Part shown: one piece after another, positions 5,426-14,450 of the stretch | Layout: every line of letters starts with the position of its first letter | How positions within the stretch are numbered: position 1 is the first letter of the stretch | Made by a program: the position numbers and the translations under genes | Notes under the pieces: model-generated | The model's input: the letters and a program-made list of their open reading frames with translations, nothing else | What the model was told of the DNA's origin: nothing | Database searches by the model: none | Origin: Paracoccaceae bacterium | Lineage (GTDB): Bacteria > Pseudomonadota > Alphaproteobacteria > Rhodobacterales > Rhodobacteraceae | Direction of reading: 5' to 3' | Assembly (NCBI GenBank): GCA_024742835.1 | Contig: JANSXS010000031.1 | Coordinates: 1-38,980 of the forward strand | DNA length: 38,980 nt

Positions 5426-7081
5426 TCATCTTTGCGCGGTTTTCCAATCCGAATGGATCCAGGGCGTACTGTTTTCAGGTGGCAACCGTCGGCCGAGCAC
5501 ATGATCGGCGATCTTTTCGCCGACCATGATCGACGGCGCATTGAGATTGCCGTTGGGGATGCGCGGAAAAATCGAGCTGTCGGCCACGCGCAGGCCGTCG
5601 GCTCCGAACACGCGGCCTTGCGCATCGACCACGGCGCGGGCGTCGTCGCGCCGCCCCATCCGGCAGGTGCCACAGGGATGATAGGCGCTTTCGGCATGGT
5701 CGCGGATGAAGGCGTCCAGCGCGGCATCCGTTTGCGCCGCCGCGCCCGGCTGAATCTCGTGGCCGGAAAAATCGCGGAACGCCGCCTGCCCGAAAATCTC
5801 GCGCGTCAGGCGAATGCATTTGCGGAAATCGCGCCAGTCGCTGTCTTCGCTCATGTAATTGAACCGGATCTCGGGCGGTGCTGCCGGATCGGGACTGCGC
5901 AGCGTGACCGCCCCGCGCGAGGCCGAGCGCATCGGCCCGACATGCGCCTGATAGCCGTGCCCCTCGGCGGCGGCCTTGCCGTCATAGCGCACCGCGATGG
6001 GCAGGAAATGGAACTGGATATCGGGATAATCCACGCCCGCATCCGAGCGGATGAAGCCGCAGGACTCGAACTGGTTCGACGCGCCCAGCCCGCGCCGCCC
6101 CAGAAGCCAGCGCATCCCGACCCACGCCTTGCCCGGCAGGTTCCAGTAGCGGTAAAGGCTGATCGGCTGGCTGGCGGCCATCTGGATGTAAAGCTCCAGG
6201 TGATCTTGCAGGTTCGCACCCACGCCGGGGCGATCAGCCAGCACCTCGATGCCATGCTGCGCCAGATGCGCGGCAGGGCCAATACCCGACAGCATCAGCA
6301 GTTTCGGCGTATTGAAGGCCGAGGCGGACAGGATCACCTCGGCACGCGCGCGGATGATCTCTCGCCCGCCCTTGCGGGCCGTCTCGATCCCTATGGCGCG
6401 CCCGTCCTCGATGACGACACGGGTTACGAGGCCCCGCACCAGCGTACAATTCTCGCGCCGGAGCGCCGGTTTCAGATAGGCGTTGGCCGCCGACCATCGC
6501 TGTCCCTTGTGGACCGTCATCTCGAACGGGGCAAAGCCCTCTTGCTGGTGGCCATTGTAATCGGCGGTGACCGGGTAGCCCGCCTGCCGCCCTGCCTCGA
6601 TGAAAGCGCGGGTGAGCGGGTTCCACATCGTGCCGCGCGTCACATGCAGCGGCCCGTCCTGCCCGCGCCAGGCCGGATCGCCGCCATGCCCGGCGTCGTC
6701 CCAGCATTCCTGCCGTTTGAAGTAGGGCAGCACATCGGCATAGCCCCAGCCATCCGCCCCCTGATCGCGCCAGTGGTCATAGTCGCGCGCATGGCCGCGC
6801 ACATAGACCATCCCGTTGATCGAGGATGAGCCGCCGACCACCTTGCCGCGCGGCGCGGCCAGGCGGCGATTGTTAAGATGCGGTTCGGGTTCGGTGCTGT
6901 AGCCCCAGTCATAGATCTGCATGTTCATCGGATAGCTCAGCGCGCCGGGCATCTGGATGAACGGCCCGGCATCCGAGCCGCCATGTTCCACCACGATAAC
7001 CGAATGACCGGCCTCGGACAGCCGGTAAGCCATGGCGCAGCCCGCGCTTCCAGCGCCGACGATGACGTAATCCGCTTCCAT
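5426..7081 (-). CDS. betA: Choline dehydrogenase (GMC flavoprotein)
   Basis: BetA oxidises choline to betaine aldehyde, and further to glycine betaine, with FAD at the membrane side of the cytosol. The 551-residue length is normal for the family. The FAD-binding [13 protein letters not shown] motif is at residues 8-20. The GMC signature lies near 80 in [20 protein letters not shown]. The C-terminal catalytic pair is seen in [13 protein letters not shown] (His) and [16 protein letters not shown] (Asn). I chose the ATG at 7081 because the GMC fold begins there; the frame is open 137 codons further up but only as shadow through the GST gene. It is the last gene of the minus-strand betI-betC-gst-betA cluster, 112 bases after gst with a repeat between. 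Confidence 0.92.
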   Translation of the reverse strand: MEADYVIVGAGSAGCAMAYRLSEAGHSVIVVEHGGSDAGPFIQMPGALSYPMNMQIYDWGYSTEPEPHLNNRRLAAPRGKVVGGSSSINGMVYVRGHARDYDHWRDQGADGWGYADVLPYFKRQECWDDAGHGGDPAWRGQDGPLHVTRGTMWNPLTRAFIEAGRQAGYPVTADYNGHQQEGFAPFEMTVHKGQRWSAANAYLKPALRRENCTLVRGLVTRVVIEDGRAIGIETARKGGREIIRARAEVILSASAFNTPKLLMLSGIGPAAHLAQHGIEVLADRPGVGANLQDHLELYIQMAASQPISLYRYWNLPGKAWVGMRWLLGRRGLGASNQFESCGFIRSDAGVDYPDIQFHFLPIAVRYDGKAAAEGHGYQAHVGPMRSASRGAVTLRSPDPAAPPEIRFNYMSEDSDWRDFRKCIRLTREIFGQAAFRDFSGHEIQPGAAAQTDAALDAFIRDHAESAYHPCGTCRMGRRDDARAVVDAQGRVFGADGLRVADSSIFPRIPNGNLNAPSIMVGEKIADHVLGRRLPPENSTPWIHSDWKTAQR

Positions 7082-7111
7082 CAGCGACCTCCGCAGGGTG
7101 GTTGGGTGGGA

Positions 7112-7187
7112 TGGGGGCCCAGCCCCCAAACGCTTGTATAGTTGGGGGCCAGCCCCCAAACCCCCGGGATATTTGTGGCAAGATGAA
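7112..7187. repeat. GGGGGCCAGCCCCC double-hairpin intergenic repeat
   Basis: Two hairpins, GGGGGCCCAGCCCCC and GGGGGCCAGCCCCC, are followed by CCCCCGGGATATTTGTGGCA and AGATGAA. The tail matches the reverse complement of 4931-4956 at about 20 of 26 positions. Elements of this look are frequent between genes in Rhodobacteraceae, to my knowledge. Here it sits between gst and betA and may separate their expression. Confidence 0.65.
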
Positions 7188-7193
7188 TGGGCA

Positions 7194-7841
7194 TCAGGCG
7201 CCCTCTGCCCGGAGCGCGTCATAGGGGACCATGACGTGTTCGCGATAGGCGGGGCGGGTGGTGAGGCGTTGGTAACAGGCCTCGACCGCCGGATTTGGGG
7301 CGCGGGGGATGTCCATGCTGTACCAGCGGTAAAGCAGGTGCCCGATGACGATATCGGCGAGGGTAAGGATGTCGCCGCAGACGTAACGCTGTTGGCGCAG
7401 TTGATCCGCGAGGAGGTCGAGATTGGACTCGAAGCGTGTGATGGCTTCATCGAGTGCCGCCTGATCGCGCTCGGCGGCGGGGGTTCGGACACGGCGCCAG
7501 AAGATCGGATGCGTGAATCCGGCCGTGAGGGTGGTCTTGCCCCATTCGGCCCACATGTCTATGCGCGCCCGCGCCACCGGATCGGCGGGCCAGAAACCGC
7601 CCCCGTTGCCATAGCGGGTGGCAAGATAGCGAAGGATCGCGCAGCTTTCCCAGATCACCAGATCACCATCGCGCAGCACCGGCACCTTGGCGTGCGGGGT
7701 CATCGCGGCGAACTCGGGCGTGTCAAGCCCGCCATGGGCATGGCCGTAATCCAGCCGGTCATGCGGCAGGCCCAGTTCCGCGATCGTCCACATCACGAGC
7801 TGCACATTGGACGAGGTGGCGCGGCCATAGACTGTCAGCAT
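7194..7841 (-). CDS. Glutathione S-transferase family protein
   Basis: The 215-residue protein has the two GST domains. The first is an N-terminal thioredoxin fold (1-80: [21 protein letters not shown], with the cis-proline region KVPVLRDGD and the glutathione-binding WESCAIL). The second is a C-terminal helical domain with the capping motif [15 protein letters not shown]. Such enzymes conjugate or reduce substrates with glutathione in the cytosol. The ATG directly follows the betC stop (TAG-ATG), so it is co-transcribed with the choline genes. A GST is not a known step in choline-to-betaine conversion. It may handle reactive betaine aldehyde or another substrate, which is inference. Confidence 0.88.
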   Translation of the reverse strand: MLTVYGRATSSNVQLVMWTIAELGLPHDRLDYGHAHGGLDTPEFAAMTPHAKVPVLRDGDLVIWESCAILRYLATRYGNGGGFWPADPVARARIDMWAEWGKTTLTAGFTHPIFWRRVRTPAAERDQAALDEAITRFESNLDLLADQLRQQRYVCGDILTLADIVIGHLLYRWYSMDIPRAPNPAVEACYQRLTTRPAYREHVMVPYDALRAEGA

Positions 7842-9350
7842 CTATTCCCCCCTTGGAAAACGCTGGTTTTCCTCGACCACGTTGAGATCCATGTGATTAC
7901 GCATGTACCGCTCGGACGCCTGTTGCAGGGGCTGGTAATCCCAGGGGTAATAGCCGCCTTGCCGCAGCGCCTGATACACGACCGCGCGGCGGGCCTGGCT
8001 TTCGCGGACCTGTGCGTCGAACGCCTTCAGATCCCAGCGGGCGGCGGCTTCGGCACGGAAGCGTTCGAGCGTATCGTGATGCGCGGGGTCCTGTGCCAGA
8101 TCGGTGAGCTCGTGCGGATCGGCCTTCAGATCGAAGAGCTGTTCGGCGTCCAGCGCGCAATTGGTGTATTTCCACCGCGCGTGCCGCAGGCAGACCAGCG
8201 GCGAATAGGACGCCTCGGCGGCGTATTCCATCGCCACAGGGCTTTTGCGGCGCGCGTCCTGCCCCAGCGGCACAAGGCTTTCACCCGCGACCCAAGGCAT
8301 GACCTCTGTCATGTCAGCCCCTGCAATTTCGCAAAGCGTGGGGCAGATATCAATGTTGGATACGGGATCTTTGACAAGGCCCGGCGCCATGCCCGGTGCC
8401 GAGATCATCAAGGGCACCCGCGCGGACCCCTCGTAAAACGACATCTTGAACCACAGACCGCGCTCACCCAGCATGTCGCCGTGATCGGAGACAAAAAGGA
8501 TCACCGCCTCTTGCCGCGTCGCCTCCAGCGTGTCCAGAAGCGTGCCAATCTTCTCGTCCAGGTAAGAAATATTAGCGAAATAGGCGCGGCGCGACCGGCG
8601 GATATCTTGGTCCGAAATGTCGAAACTGCGCCAATCGTTGGCGTCAAAAATACGCCTGGAATGTGCATCATGCGCCTCGTAGTCCATTGCCGGCACCTCG
8701 GGCAACAGATGCTCGCAGTCTTCATAGAGATCCCAGAACCGCTGCCGCGCCACATAGGGGTCATGCGGATGCGTGAAGCTGACCGTCAGGCACCAGGGCC
8801 GCGCATCATGCCCGCGCGCGAGGTCATACAGCTTTCGCGTGGCGTGATAGGCGACCTCGTCGTCATATTCCATCTGGTTGGAAATCTCGGCCACGCCCGC
8901 GCCGGTGACAGAGCCAAGGTTGTGATACCACCAGTCGATCCGCTCTCCGGGTTTGCGGTAATCGGGCGTCCAGCCAAAATCGGCGGGGTAGATATCGGTG
9001 GTCAGCCGTTCCTCGAACCCGTGAAGCTGATCGGGGCCGACGAAATGCATCTTGCCCGACAGGGCCGTCTGATAGCCCACGCGGCGCAGGTGATGTGCAT
9101 AGGTCGGGATATCGGCGGCGAATTCGGCGGCGTTGTCATAAACGCGGGAGCGCGACGGCAAAAGCCCGGACATGAAGCTGGCCCGCCCCGGCGCGCAAAG
9201 CGGTGAGGCGGTATAGGCATTGGCAAAGCGGGTGGAGCGCGCGGCGAGCCGTTTCAGGTTGGGCGCGTGAAGCCACTCCGCCGGGCCATCGGGAAACAGC
9301 GTGCCATTGAGCTGATCGACCATCAGGATAAGAATATTGGGCTGCGTCAT
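7842..9350 (-). CDS. betC: Choline sulfatase
   Basis: BetC hydrolyses choline-O-sulfate to choline and sulfate, feeding BetA. The 502-residue length fits. Family marks are the metal-binding N-terminus NILILMVDQL, the sulfatase signature with the residue converted to formylglycine (Cys52 in SPLCAPGRASFMSG), the second signature region YQTALSGKMHFVG, and VSDHGDMLGERG. The C-terminal extension, with YYPWDYQPLQQASERYMRNH, is typical of choline sulfatases rather than other sulfatases. Its ATG overlaps the betI stop by four bases. A formylglycine-generating enzyme is needed and is not in this window. Confidence 0.95.
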   Translation of the reverse strand: MTQPNILILMVDQLNGTLFPDGPAEWLHAPNLKRLAARSTRFANAYTASPLCAPGRASFMSGLLPSRSRVYDNAAEFAADIPTYAHHLRRVGYQTALSGKMHFVGPDQLHGFEERLTTDIYPADFGWTPDYRKPGERIDWWYHNLGSVTGAGVAEISNQMEYDDEVAYHATRKLYDLARGHDARPWCLTVSFTHPHDPYVARQRFWDLYEDCEHLLPEVPAMDYEAHDAHSRRIFDANDWRSFDISDQDIRRSRRAYFANISYLDEKIGTLLDTLEATRQEAVILFVSDHGDMLGERGLWFKMSFYEGSARVPLMISAPGMAPGLVKDPVSNIDICPTLCEIAGADMTEVMPWVAGESLVPLGQDARRKSPVAMEYAAEASYSPLVCLRHARWKYTNCALDAEQLFDLKADPHELTDLAQDPAHHDTLERFRAEAAARWDLKAFDAQVRESQARRAVVYQALRQGGYYPWDYQPLQQASERYMRNHMDLNVVEENQRFPRGE

Positions 9351-9949
9351 GTCTTGGCTGTGTCCCTTGTCTTGGCCCCCGCGAGGGCCGTATCGAGATA
9401 CTGCAAAAGCACCTCGATCGCGGCATCCGGCGCGATACCGCCCCGCCCGAGCGCCTGACGCAGATAAAGCCCGTCGATCATCGCAGCCAGCCCGCGTGTC
9501 AGCGTTTGCGCCTGATCCGGCGCGACCTGCCGCAGTGCATGGCGCAGGTTGGAGCGGAGGCGCTTCTGGTAGATATGCAGCAGGCGTGACGCGGCTTGCG
9601 ATGTCTGGGCCTGAACATAGAAATTCAGCCAGGCCGAAACGATCTCGGGGCGGAACTGACGCGGCGCGAAGCTGGCGCGCAGAATGGCCTCGATTCGCTG
9701 CCGCGGTGTGCTGGCCATGATCAGCGCGCCGCGCACTTCTGCCCCGTAAAGCGTCAGGATATGGCGCATCGCGGCGGCGAATATCGCCTCTTTCGATCCG
9801 AAATAATGATGTGCCAGCGCGCTCGACATGCCCGCGCGACGCGCGATCTGGCTGACAGTGACATCCAGCGCGCCCCGCTCCCCGATCTCATGGATCGTGG
9901 CCTCGACCAAGGCCGAGCGGCGGATTGGCTCCATTCCGAGCTTTGGCAT
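9347..9949 (-). CDS. betI: TetR-family repressor BetI
   Basis: BetI is the choline-responsive repressor of the bet genes. The 200-residue protein opens MPKLGMEPIRRSALVEATIH, the typical BetI start, followed by the TetR helix-turn-helix SQIARRAGMSSALAHHYFGS (about residues 29-48) and an all-helical ligand-binding domain. The ATG at 9949 is chosen because family members start there; an upstream ATG at 9979 would add ten unrelated residues. It leads the betI-betC-gst-betA cluster and overlaps betC by four bases. An inverted repeat matching a BetI-type operator lies 50-65 bases upstream, so it is probably autoregulated. Confidence 0.93.
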   Translation of the reverse strand: MPKLGMEPIRRSALVEATIHEIGERGALDVTVSQIARRAGMSSALAHHYFGSKEAIFAAAMRHILTLYGAEVRGALIMASTPRQRIEAILRASFAPRQFRPEIVSAWLNFYVQAQTSQAASRLLHIYQKRLRSNLRHALRQVAPDQAQTLTRGLAAMIDGLYLRQALGRGGIAPDAAIEVLLQYLDTALAGAKTRDTAKT

Positions 9950-9980
9950 GGGACATCCCTTTTTCACGGACCTCCCCACC

Positions 9981-10014
9981 GGCTAACAGCTTTTTAATTG
10001 ATCGGTCAATCAAT
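9981..10014 (-). promoter_or_regulatory. betI promoter with BetI-like operator
   Basis: ATTGA-TCGG-TCAAT (9997-10010) is an inverted repeat of the type bound by BetI, and a further TCAATCAAT extends it. On the minus strand TTGACC (10009-10004) and TTAGCC (9986-9981) are spaced by 17 bp and could be the -35 and -10 of betI. The operator covers this -35. The match to BetI operators is from memory. Confidence 0.55.
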
Positions 10015-10102
10015 ATAAAAGGGCGCGTCAGGTCCTTGGGGGAGTTTTTCGTTGCAGCCGAGGCAAGCGTCGGCTTACGTTACCCATGCAGCTTTCTGTC
10101 TC

Positions 10103-10159
10103 CGGTCCCGGCAGAGCACTTTTGTCACGGGACCGTCAAGCACGCATGGTTTAACCATG
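10103..10159. promoter_or_regulatory. Two inverted repeats in the leader of the solute-binding-protein gene
   Basis: The 306-bp gap between betI and the solute-binding-protein gene holds, besides the betI promoter, CGGTCCCG (10103-10110) paired with CGGGACCG (10128-10135), and CATGGTT-T-AACCATG (10145-10159). They lie 97-153 bases before the ATG at 10256. They could be operators or an RNA leader structure. I see no recognisable riboswitch, and the rest of the gap shows nothing else. Confidence 0.4.
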
Positions 10160-10255
10160 AGACGGAAATACGGATCAACAGGATGTACGCGATACAGCCT
10201 TGCAAAAGGCCCGTGTCGCGGCGGAAACGACAGATCACAACAGGGAGACTTAGAC

Positions 10256-11812
10256 ATGTCGATCATCAAGGGCGGGCTTCTGGACCGTCGCGGATTTCTG
10301 AAAACCACAGCAGCCGGCGCATTCGCCGCCACCCTGCCGATGGGCAGCGCGATGGCCGCGCCACGGCGCGGCGGGCATCTGCGCGTTGCCAAGGGCCATG
10401 GTCAGACGACGGACGCGCTCGATCCGAGTGTGTGGGATAACGGCTACATGCTGGCACTTGGTTTCGGCATTCACGGCTATCTTACACAGGTCGCCCCCGA
10501 TGGCAGTCTCGTGCCGGAGCTTGCCGAAAGCTGGGAAGCCTCGGACGACGCCTCTGTCTGGCGCATGAAGATCCGGCAGGGCGTGACGTTCCACTCCGGC
10601 AAGCCGCTGACGGTGGAAGACGTGGTCGCCTCGATCAACCATCACCGTGGCGAGGATTCGACCTCTGCCGCCGGTCCCATCGTAGCCCCGATCCAGGAGA
10701 TCACGACCGAAGGCGGCGACACCGTGATCTTCACGCTGGAAGGCGGCAATGCCGACTTTCCGTTCATCTTGTCGGATTACCACCTGCCGATCTGCAAGGC
10801 CGAGGGCGACAGCATCGACTGGAAATCGGGCGATGGCTGCGGCAGCTACGTGCTCAAAAGCTTCAAGCCCGGCGTCTCGTCCAGCTTCGAGCGCAACCCG
10901 AACCATTGGCGCGATGACGTGGCATGGGTCGATAGCTGCGAGATGCTGTCGGTCGTCGATCAGAACGCCCGCACCACGGCGCTTGTCTCGGGCGATGTTC
11001 ACGCGATCGACCGGGTCGATCTCAAGGCCGCATCGCTGCTGGACCAGCGTCCGGGCATCACGGTAGAGGCGCTTTCGGGCACGCAGCACTACACCTTCGC
11101 GATGTCCGCCAATCAGGACCCTTACACGGATAACAACATCCGTCAGGCCCTCAAATACGCCATCAACCGCGAGGAGCTGGTCGAGAAAATCCTGTTTGGC
11201 TACGGCTCTGTCGGCAATGACCATCCCATCGGTCAGAGCCAGCGTTTTTACAACACCGAGCTGGAGCAAAAGACCTATGACCCGGACAAGGCCCGGTATT
11301 TCCTAAAGCAGGCCGGCCTTGACAGCCTGACTGTCAGCCTTTCGGCATCGGATGCGGCGTTCAGCGGCGCGGTGGATGCGGCAACGCTGTTCCAGAACTC
11401 CGCCAAGGAATCCGGCATCGACCTTCAGGTCGTGCGCGAGCCGAAAGACGGCTACTGGTCCGATGTGTGGATGAAAAAGCCCTTTTCCGCCGTCTACTGG
11501 GGCGGCCGACCTGTCGAGGACCAGATGTTCTCGACCGCGTATCAGTGCGGCGCGGCCTGGAATGACAGCTTCTGGTGCAACGAGCGTTTCGACGAGTTGC
11601 TGGTCAAGGCCCGCGCCGAGCTGGACGAGGACAAGCGCCGCGACATGTACTGGGAAATGCAGGCGCTTGTGTCCAACGAAGGCGGCGTCGTCATCCCGAT
11701 GTTCGCCAATTACGTGCAGGCCAAAAGCGACAAGGTCCAGCATGGCGAGATGGGCGCGAACTGGGAGATGGACGGCGAACGCTGGATGGAGCGTTGGTGG
11801 CTGGCCGAATAA
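10256..11812 (+). CDS. ABC transporter substrate-binding protein, family 5 (dipeptide type), Tat-exported
   Basis: The 518-residue protein binds a peptide or similar solute in the periplasm for an ABC importer. The N-terminus has a Tat signal, LLDRRGFLKTTAAGAFAATL, ending near AMA. The family-5 binding-protein pattern follows: LVPELAESWEASDDASVWRM, RQGVTFHSGKPLTVEDVVAS, and in the middle QALKYAINREELVEKILFGYG. The ATG at 10256 with GGGAGACTTAGAC upstream is chosen over an earlier frame opening at 10052 because the signal peptide begins there. No permease or ATPase genes follow; a terminator comes directly after. It is divergent from the bet genes, so the solute might be a choline or betaine source, but that is inference. 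Confidence 0.9.
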   Translation: MSIIKGGLLDRRGFLKTTAAGAFAATLPMGSAMAAPRRGGHLRVAKGHGQTTDALDPSVWDNGYMLALGFGIHGYLTQVAPDGSLVPELAESWEASDDASVWRMKIRQGVTFHSGKPLTVEDVVASINHHRGEDSTSAAGPIVAPIQEITTEGGDTVIFTLEGGNADFPFILSDYHLPICKAEGDSIDWKSGDGCGSYVLKSFKPGVSSSFERNPNHWRDDVAWVDSCEMLSVVDQNARTTALVSGDVHAIDRVDLKAASLLDQRPGITVEALSGTQHYTFAMSANQDPYTDNNIRQALKYAINREELVEKILFGYGSVGNDHPIGQSQRFYNTELEQKTYDPDKARYFLKQAGLDSLTVSLSASDAAFSGAVDAATLFQNSAKESGIDLQVVREPKDGYWSDVWMKKPFSAVYWGGRPVEDQMFSTAYQCGAAWNDSFWCNERFDELLVKARAELDEDKRRDMYWEMQALVSNEGGVVIPMFANYVQAKSDKVQHGEMGANWEMDGERWMERWWLAE

Positions 11813-11828
11813 GCCACGGCCACTGGTC

Positions 11829-11960
11829 AAAGCGTTTCGCGAAAATCTGCCCCCGGCCATCGCGCCGGGGGTTTTTTTGTTGAACAGCCCCTGCCCGCTC
11901 AGACCTTGGTTTCGGTCAAATCCGGCGTCCTAAAGCGTTTCACGAAGCGCAGTGCTCCGC
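11829..11960. repeat. Dispersed AAAGCGTTTC repeat, partial copies 2 and 3
   Basis: AAAGCGTTTCGCGAAAATCT at 11829-11848 runs directly into the terminator of the solute-binding-protein gene. TAAAGCGTTTCACGAAGCGC at 11931-11950 lies at the end of the DMT gene. Both match the left end of copy 5 (29832-29949). Confidence 0.65.
11850..11878 (+). terminator. Rho-independent terminator
   Basis: The stem CCCCCGGC/GCCGGGGG with a 6-base loop is followed by seven T residues. It lies 37 bases after the solute-binding-protein stop. Confidence 0.9.
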
Positions 11961-12845
11961 TTAATCGTTGCACGCGCGCCGCTTTAGCACCGACTCGCGC
12001 CAAGTGATAAAGGTCACCGCCGCCACGATCACCAGACCGCCCAGGATGACGAAGGGGTCGAACGGCTCTCCGAAGAACGCCATGCCCACCAGCACCGCCC
12101 AGACCAGTTGCAGAAACGTGACGGGCTGCGTTACCGTCAGGGGCGCGGCGCGAAAGGCCAGTGTCATCGTGAAATGCCCGCCCGTGGCAAAAGCCGCCAC
12201 GAAGGCCAGCATCAACAACTCGTAAGGCGTGGGCGTGACCCAGACAGACAGCGCCACGGGCGCCAGTGCGATTGTCACCGTGATCGACAGCATCGCCACC
12301 ACCAGCCCGGCACTGCACCGGTCCGCCAGTATCTTTGCCAGCAGGTAAGAGCCGCCAAAGGCAATCGCGGTAAAGATCATCGCCAGATGCCCCGCCCCCA
12401 CCACGCGGACCCCCGGCCGCAGGATGATCAGCGCGCCCAAAAGCGCCACCAGCACGGCCATCACCCGCCGCGTGGCCAGCTTTTCGCCGAAAAACAGCGC
12501 CGCCCCAAGCGTGACATAGATCGGGTTGAGATAGTTCATCGCCACCACATCCGCGATCGGAATCCGCGCCATGGCGAAAAACCAAAGCCCCACACCCATC
12601 GCATGGCACGCCCCGCGCAAAACGAACAGGCCCCATGTCTCGCGCGGCAGGCGAAGCCGCGCCAGCGTGCCCAGCATCGGCAGCAGGAACGCCAGCCCAA
12701 GCACATAGCGCAGGAACGCCGCCTCGACGGCGGGAATACGGGTGCCGGTCAGCTTGACGAAGGCGGTGACGCCCACAAAAAGGATCCCCGTCAGGATCAT
12801 CCAGAAAATGCCCCAGCCGGGCCGCGCGTTCAGGGTGCTTTGCAT
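11961..12845 (-). CDS. DMT-superfamily (EamA) permease
   Basis: The 294-residue protein has about ten hydrophobic helices in two halves that repeat the EamA fold. Examples are GIFWMILTGILFVGVTAFVK near the start and AIAFGGSYLLAKILA at the start of the second half. The drug/metabolite transporter motif FFAMARIPIADVVAMNYLNP, before GAALFFGEKL in the first half, and the equivalent VGMAFFGEPFDPFV in the second are typical. It sits in the inner membrane and exports or imports a small metabolite that the sequence does not identify. It faces the solute-binding-protein gene convergently across a terminator and repeats. It looks monocistronic. Confidence 0.88.
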   Translation of the reverse strand: MQSTLNARPGWGIFWMILTGILFVGVTAFVKLTGTRIPAVEAAFLRYVLGLAFLLPMLGTLARLRLPRETWGLFVLRGACHAMGVGLWFFAMARIPIADVVAMNYLNPIYVTLGAALFFGEKLATRRVMAVLVALLGALIILRPGVRVVGAGHLAMIFTAIAFGGSYLLAKILADRCSAGLVVAMLSITVTIALAPVALSVWVTPTPYELLMLAFVAAFATGGHFTMTLAFRAAPLTVTQPVTFLQLVWAVLVGMAFFGEPFDPFVILGGLVIVAAVTFITWRESVLKRRACND

Positions 12846-12854
12846 GAAGGTCCC

Positions 12855-12894
12855 CTAAAGCATTTCGCGACCGACCTGAAAGCGTTTCGCCTTA
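12855..12894. repeat. Dispersed repeat, degenerate copy 4
   Basis: CTAAAGCATTTCGCGA followed by GAAAGCGTTTCGCC, in the same orientation, stands between the DMT gene and the acyl-CoA dehydrogenase gene. It resembles the ends of copy 5. Confidence 0.55.
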
Positions 12895-12963
12895 TGACCC
12901 GGACCCGCCCGGCGCGAGGTGGATCTCGATCTTGTCCGGCGTCATGCCACAGGGGCCAACCGG

Positions 12964-14193
12964 TCATGTATCAGGGCTGGCATGTGCGCGCAGTTCGGCG
13001 CGGGCGACCTGTCGGCGGTGTACCGCGTCCGGTCCGTCGGCAAGGCGCAGGGTGCGCAGATGGGTCCACATCGCGGCCAGCGGCGTGTCCTGGCTGATGC
13101 CCTGCGCGCCGAACATCTGCACCGCCTCGTCCACCACCTTGAGCGCGACACGCGGGGCGACGACCTTGATCTGATGAATCCACGGCGCAGCGGCGCGCGC
13201 ATCGCCCCGATCCATCATCCATGCCGCCTTGAGGCATAGCAGCCGGGCCTGCTCGATCTCCATCCGGCAGTCGGCGATGATGTCGTAATTCGCGCCCAGC
13301 TCTGCCAGCGGCTTGCCAAAGGCGTCGCGCGCCAGCGCGCGGCGGCACATCAGATGCAGCGCCGCCTCGGCCTGACCGATGGCGCGCATACAGTGATGAA
13401 TGCGCCCCGGCCCAAGCCGCCCCTGCGCGATCTCGAACCCGCGCCCCTCACCCAGAAGCAGGTTTTCGGCGGGCACGCGCACATCCGAAAAGCGGATATG
13501 CATATGGCCATGCGGCGCATCGTCCGCGCCGTACACCTGCATCGGGCGCAGTTTCTGGATACCGGGGCTGTCGGCGGGCACCACGATCATCGAATGGCGC
13601 TGATGTTTCGGGGCTTCGTCACCCCCTGTGCGCACCATGACGATATGGACAGCGCAGCGCGGATCGCCCGCGCCGGTGGCCCACCATTTTTCCCCGTTGA
13701 GCACGTAGTCGTCGCCAACGCGCACGCAGGACATCGCGATATTGGTGGCGTCCGAACTGGCCACCTCGGGTTCGGTCATCAGATAGGCCGAGCGGATCTC
13801 GCCTGCCATCAGCGGCACCAGCCAGCGCGCCTTCATCGCATCGGTGCCGTATTTGACAAAGACCTCCATGTTGCCGGTATCGGGGGCGTTGCAGTTGAAC
13901 ACCTCCGCGCCCAGCGGGGTCCGGCCCATTTCCTCGGCGAAATAGGCATATTCAACGGTGGAAAGCCCCGCGCCGCCCTCGGCATCGGTCAGCCACAGGT
14001 TCCACAGCCCGCGCGCGCGCGCCTCGGCCTTGAGCCCTTCGAGGATCTCTGCCTGCCGCTGTGTATAGGCCCAGCGATCACCCTTTTCGATCTCGGCGTG
14101 AAACTCTGCCTCGCGCGGCATGATCTCGGCGCGGACCATCTCGCGGACACGGCCCAGCAAGGCCGCCTTGTCCCGACGCATACCAAAATCCAT
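12964..14193 (-). CDS. Acyl-CoA dehydrogenase
   Basis: The 409-residue flavoprotein would introduce a 2,3-double bond into an acyl-CoA and pass electrons to ETF. Family marks in order: a helical N-domain; [20 protein letters not shown] (FAD and substrate contact, about 160-180); the middle beta domain with [12 protein letters not shown]; and the C-terminal helical domain with [20 protein letters not shown] and [17 protein letters not shown]. The ending, [20 protein letters not shown], resembles the ACAD10/ACAD11-type branch. The ATG at 14193 is supported by AAAGGAACC just before it. The specific acyl chain is not evident. It lies behind the amidohydrolase gene, separated by a 257-bp gap with a hairpin, so it is probably transcribed on its own. 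Confidence 0.92.
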   Translation of the reverse strand: MDFGMRRDKAALLGRVREMVRAEIMPREAEFHAEIEKGDRWAYTQRQAEILEGLKAEARARGLWNLWLTDAEGGAGLSTVEYAYFAEEMGRTPLGAEVFNCNAPDTGNMEVFVKYGTDAMKARWLVPLMAGEIRSAYLMTEPEVASSDATNIAMSCVRVGDDYVLNGEKWWATGAGDPRCAVHIVMVRTGGDEAPKHQRHSMIVVPADSPGIQKLRPMQVYGADDAPHGHMHIRFSDVRVPAENLLLGEGRGFEIAQGRLGPGRIHHCMRAIGQAEAALHLMCRRALARDAFGKPLAELGANYDIIADCRMEIEQARLLCLKAAWMMDRGDARAAAPWIHQIKVVAPRVALKVVDEAVQMFGAQGISQDTPLAAMWTHLRTLRLADGPDAVHRRQVARAELRAHASPDT

Positions 14194-14310
14194 TGCGGTT
14201 CCTTTCACCAAACGCGGGCACCGTTCCCGAAGATCGGGCGCAGGGCGCATCGCGGCATGTACCAAGAGGTGCCACAGCGCGGCGCGACCCGCAACGCCCA
14301 CCCAGGTCGC

Positions 14311-14353
14311 AACACATGCAGCGCGCCACGGTTTTGCCCTCAAAACACATGCA
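14311..14353 (-). promoter_or_regulatory. Direct repeats AACACATGCA upstream of the acyl-CoA dehydrogenase gene
   Basis: AACACATGCA occurs at 14311-14320 and again at 14344-14353, exactly 33 bp apart, in the promoter region of the gene that starts at 14193. A spacing near three helical turns would suit a dimer or cooperative regulator. No known box is recognised. Confidence 0.3.
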
Positions 14354-14403
14354 ATCGCCTTAAAGCAGCCACAAAGCGACAGTAAGCAGACAATGTGTGT
14401 GAA

Positions 14404-14447
14404 GCGGCCGCCCGTGTGGATTGCGAGTATGGTATTTGGGCGGCCGC
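14404..14447 (-). terminator. 10-bp inverted repeat after the amidohydrolase gene
   Basis: GCGGCCGCCC (14404-14413) and GGGCGGCCGC (14438-14447) are perfect reverse complements with a 24-base loop, four bases beyond the stop of the minus-strand gene. No T-run follows, so a role in ending or stabilising the transcript is likely but not proven. Confidence 0.55.
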
Positions 14448-14450
14448 GCC

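Noticed and set aside
7098..9206. A 702-codon plus-strand ORF opposite betC and gst
   Set aside because: It covers two clear minus-strand genes, has shadow-like composition and no ribosome-binding site.
10052..10255. N-terminal extension of the solute-binding protein
   Set aside because: The frame is open, but the Tat signal and a ribosome-binding site place the start at 10256. The upstream part also holds inverted repeats.
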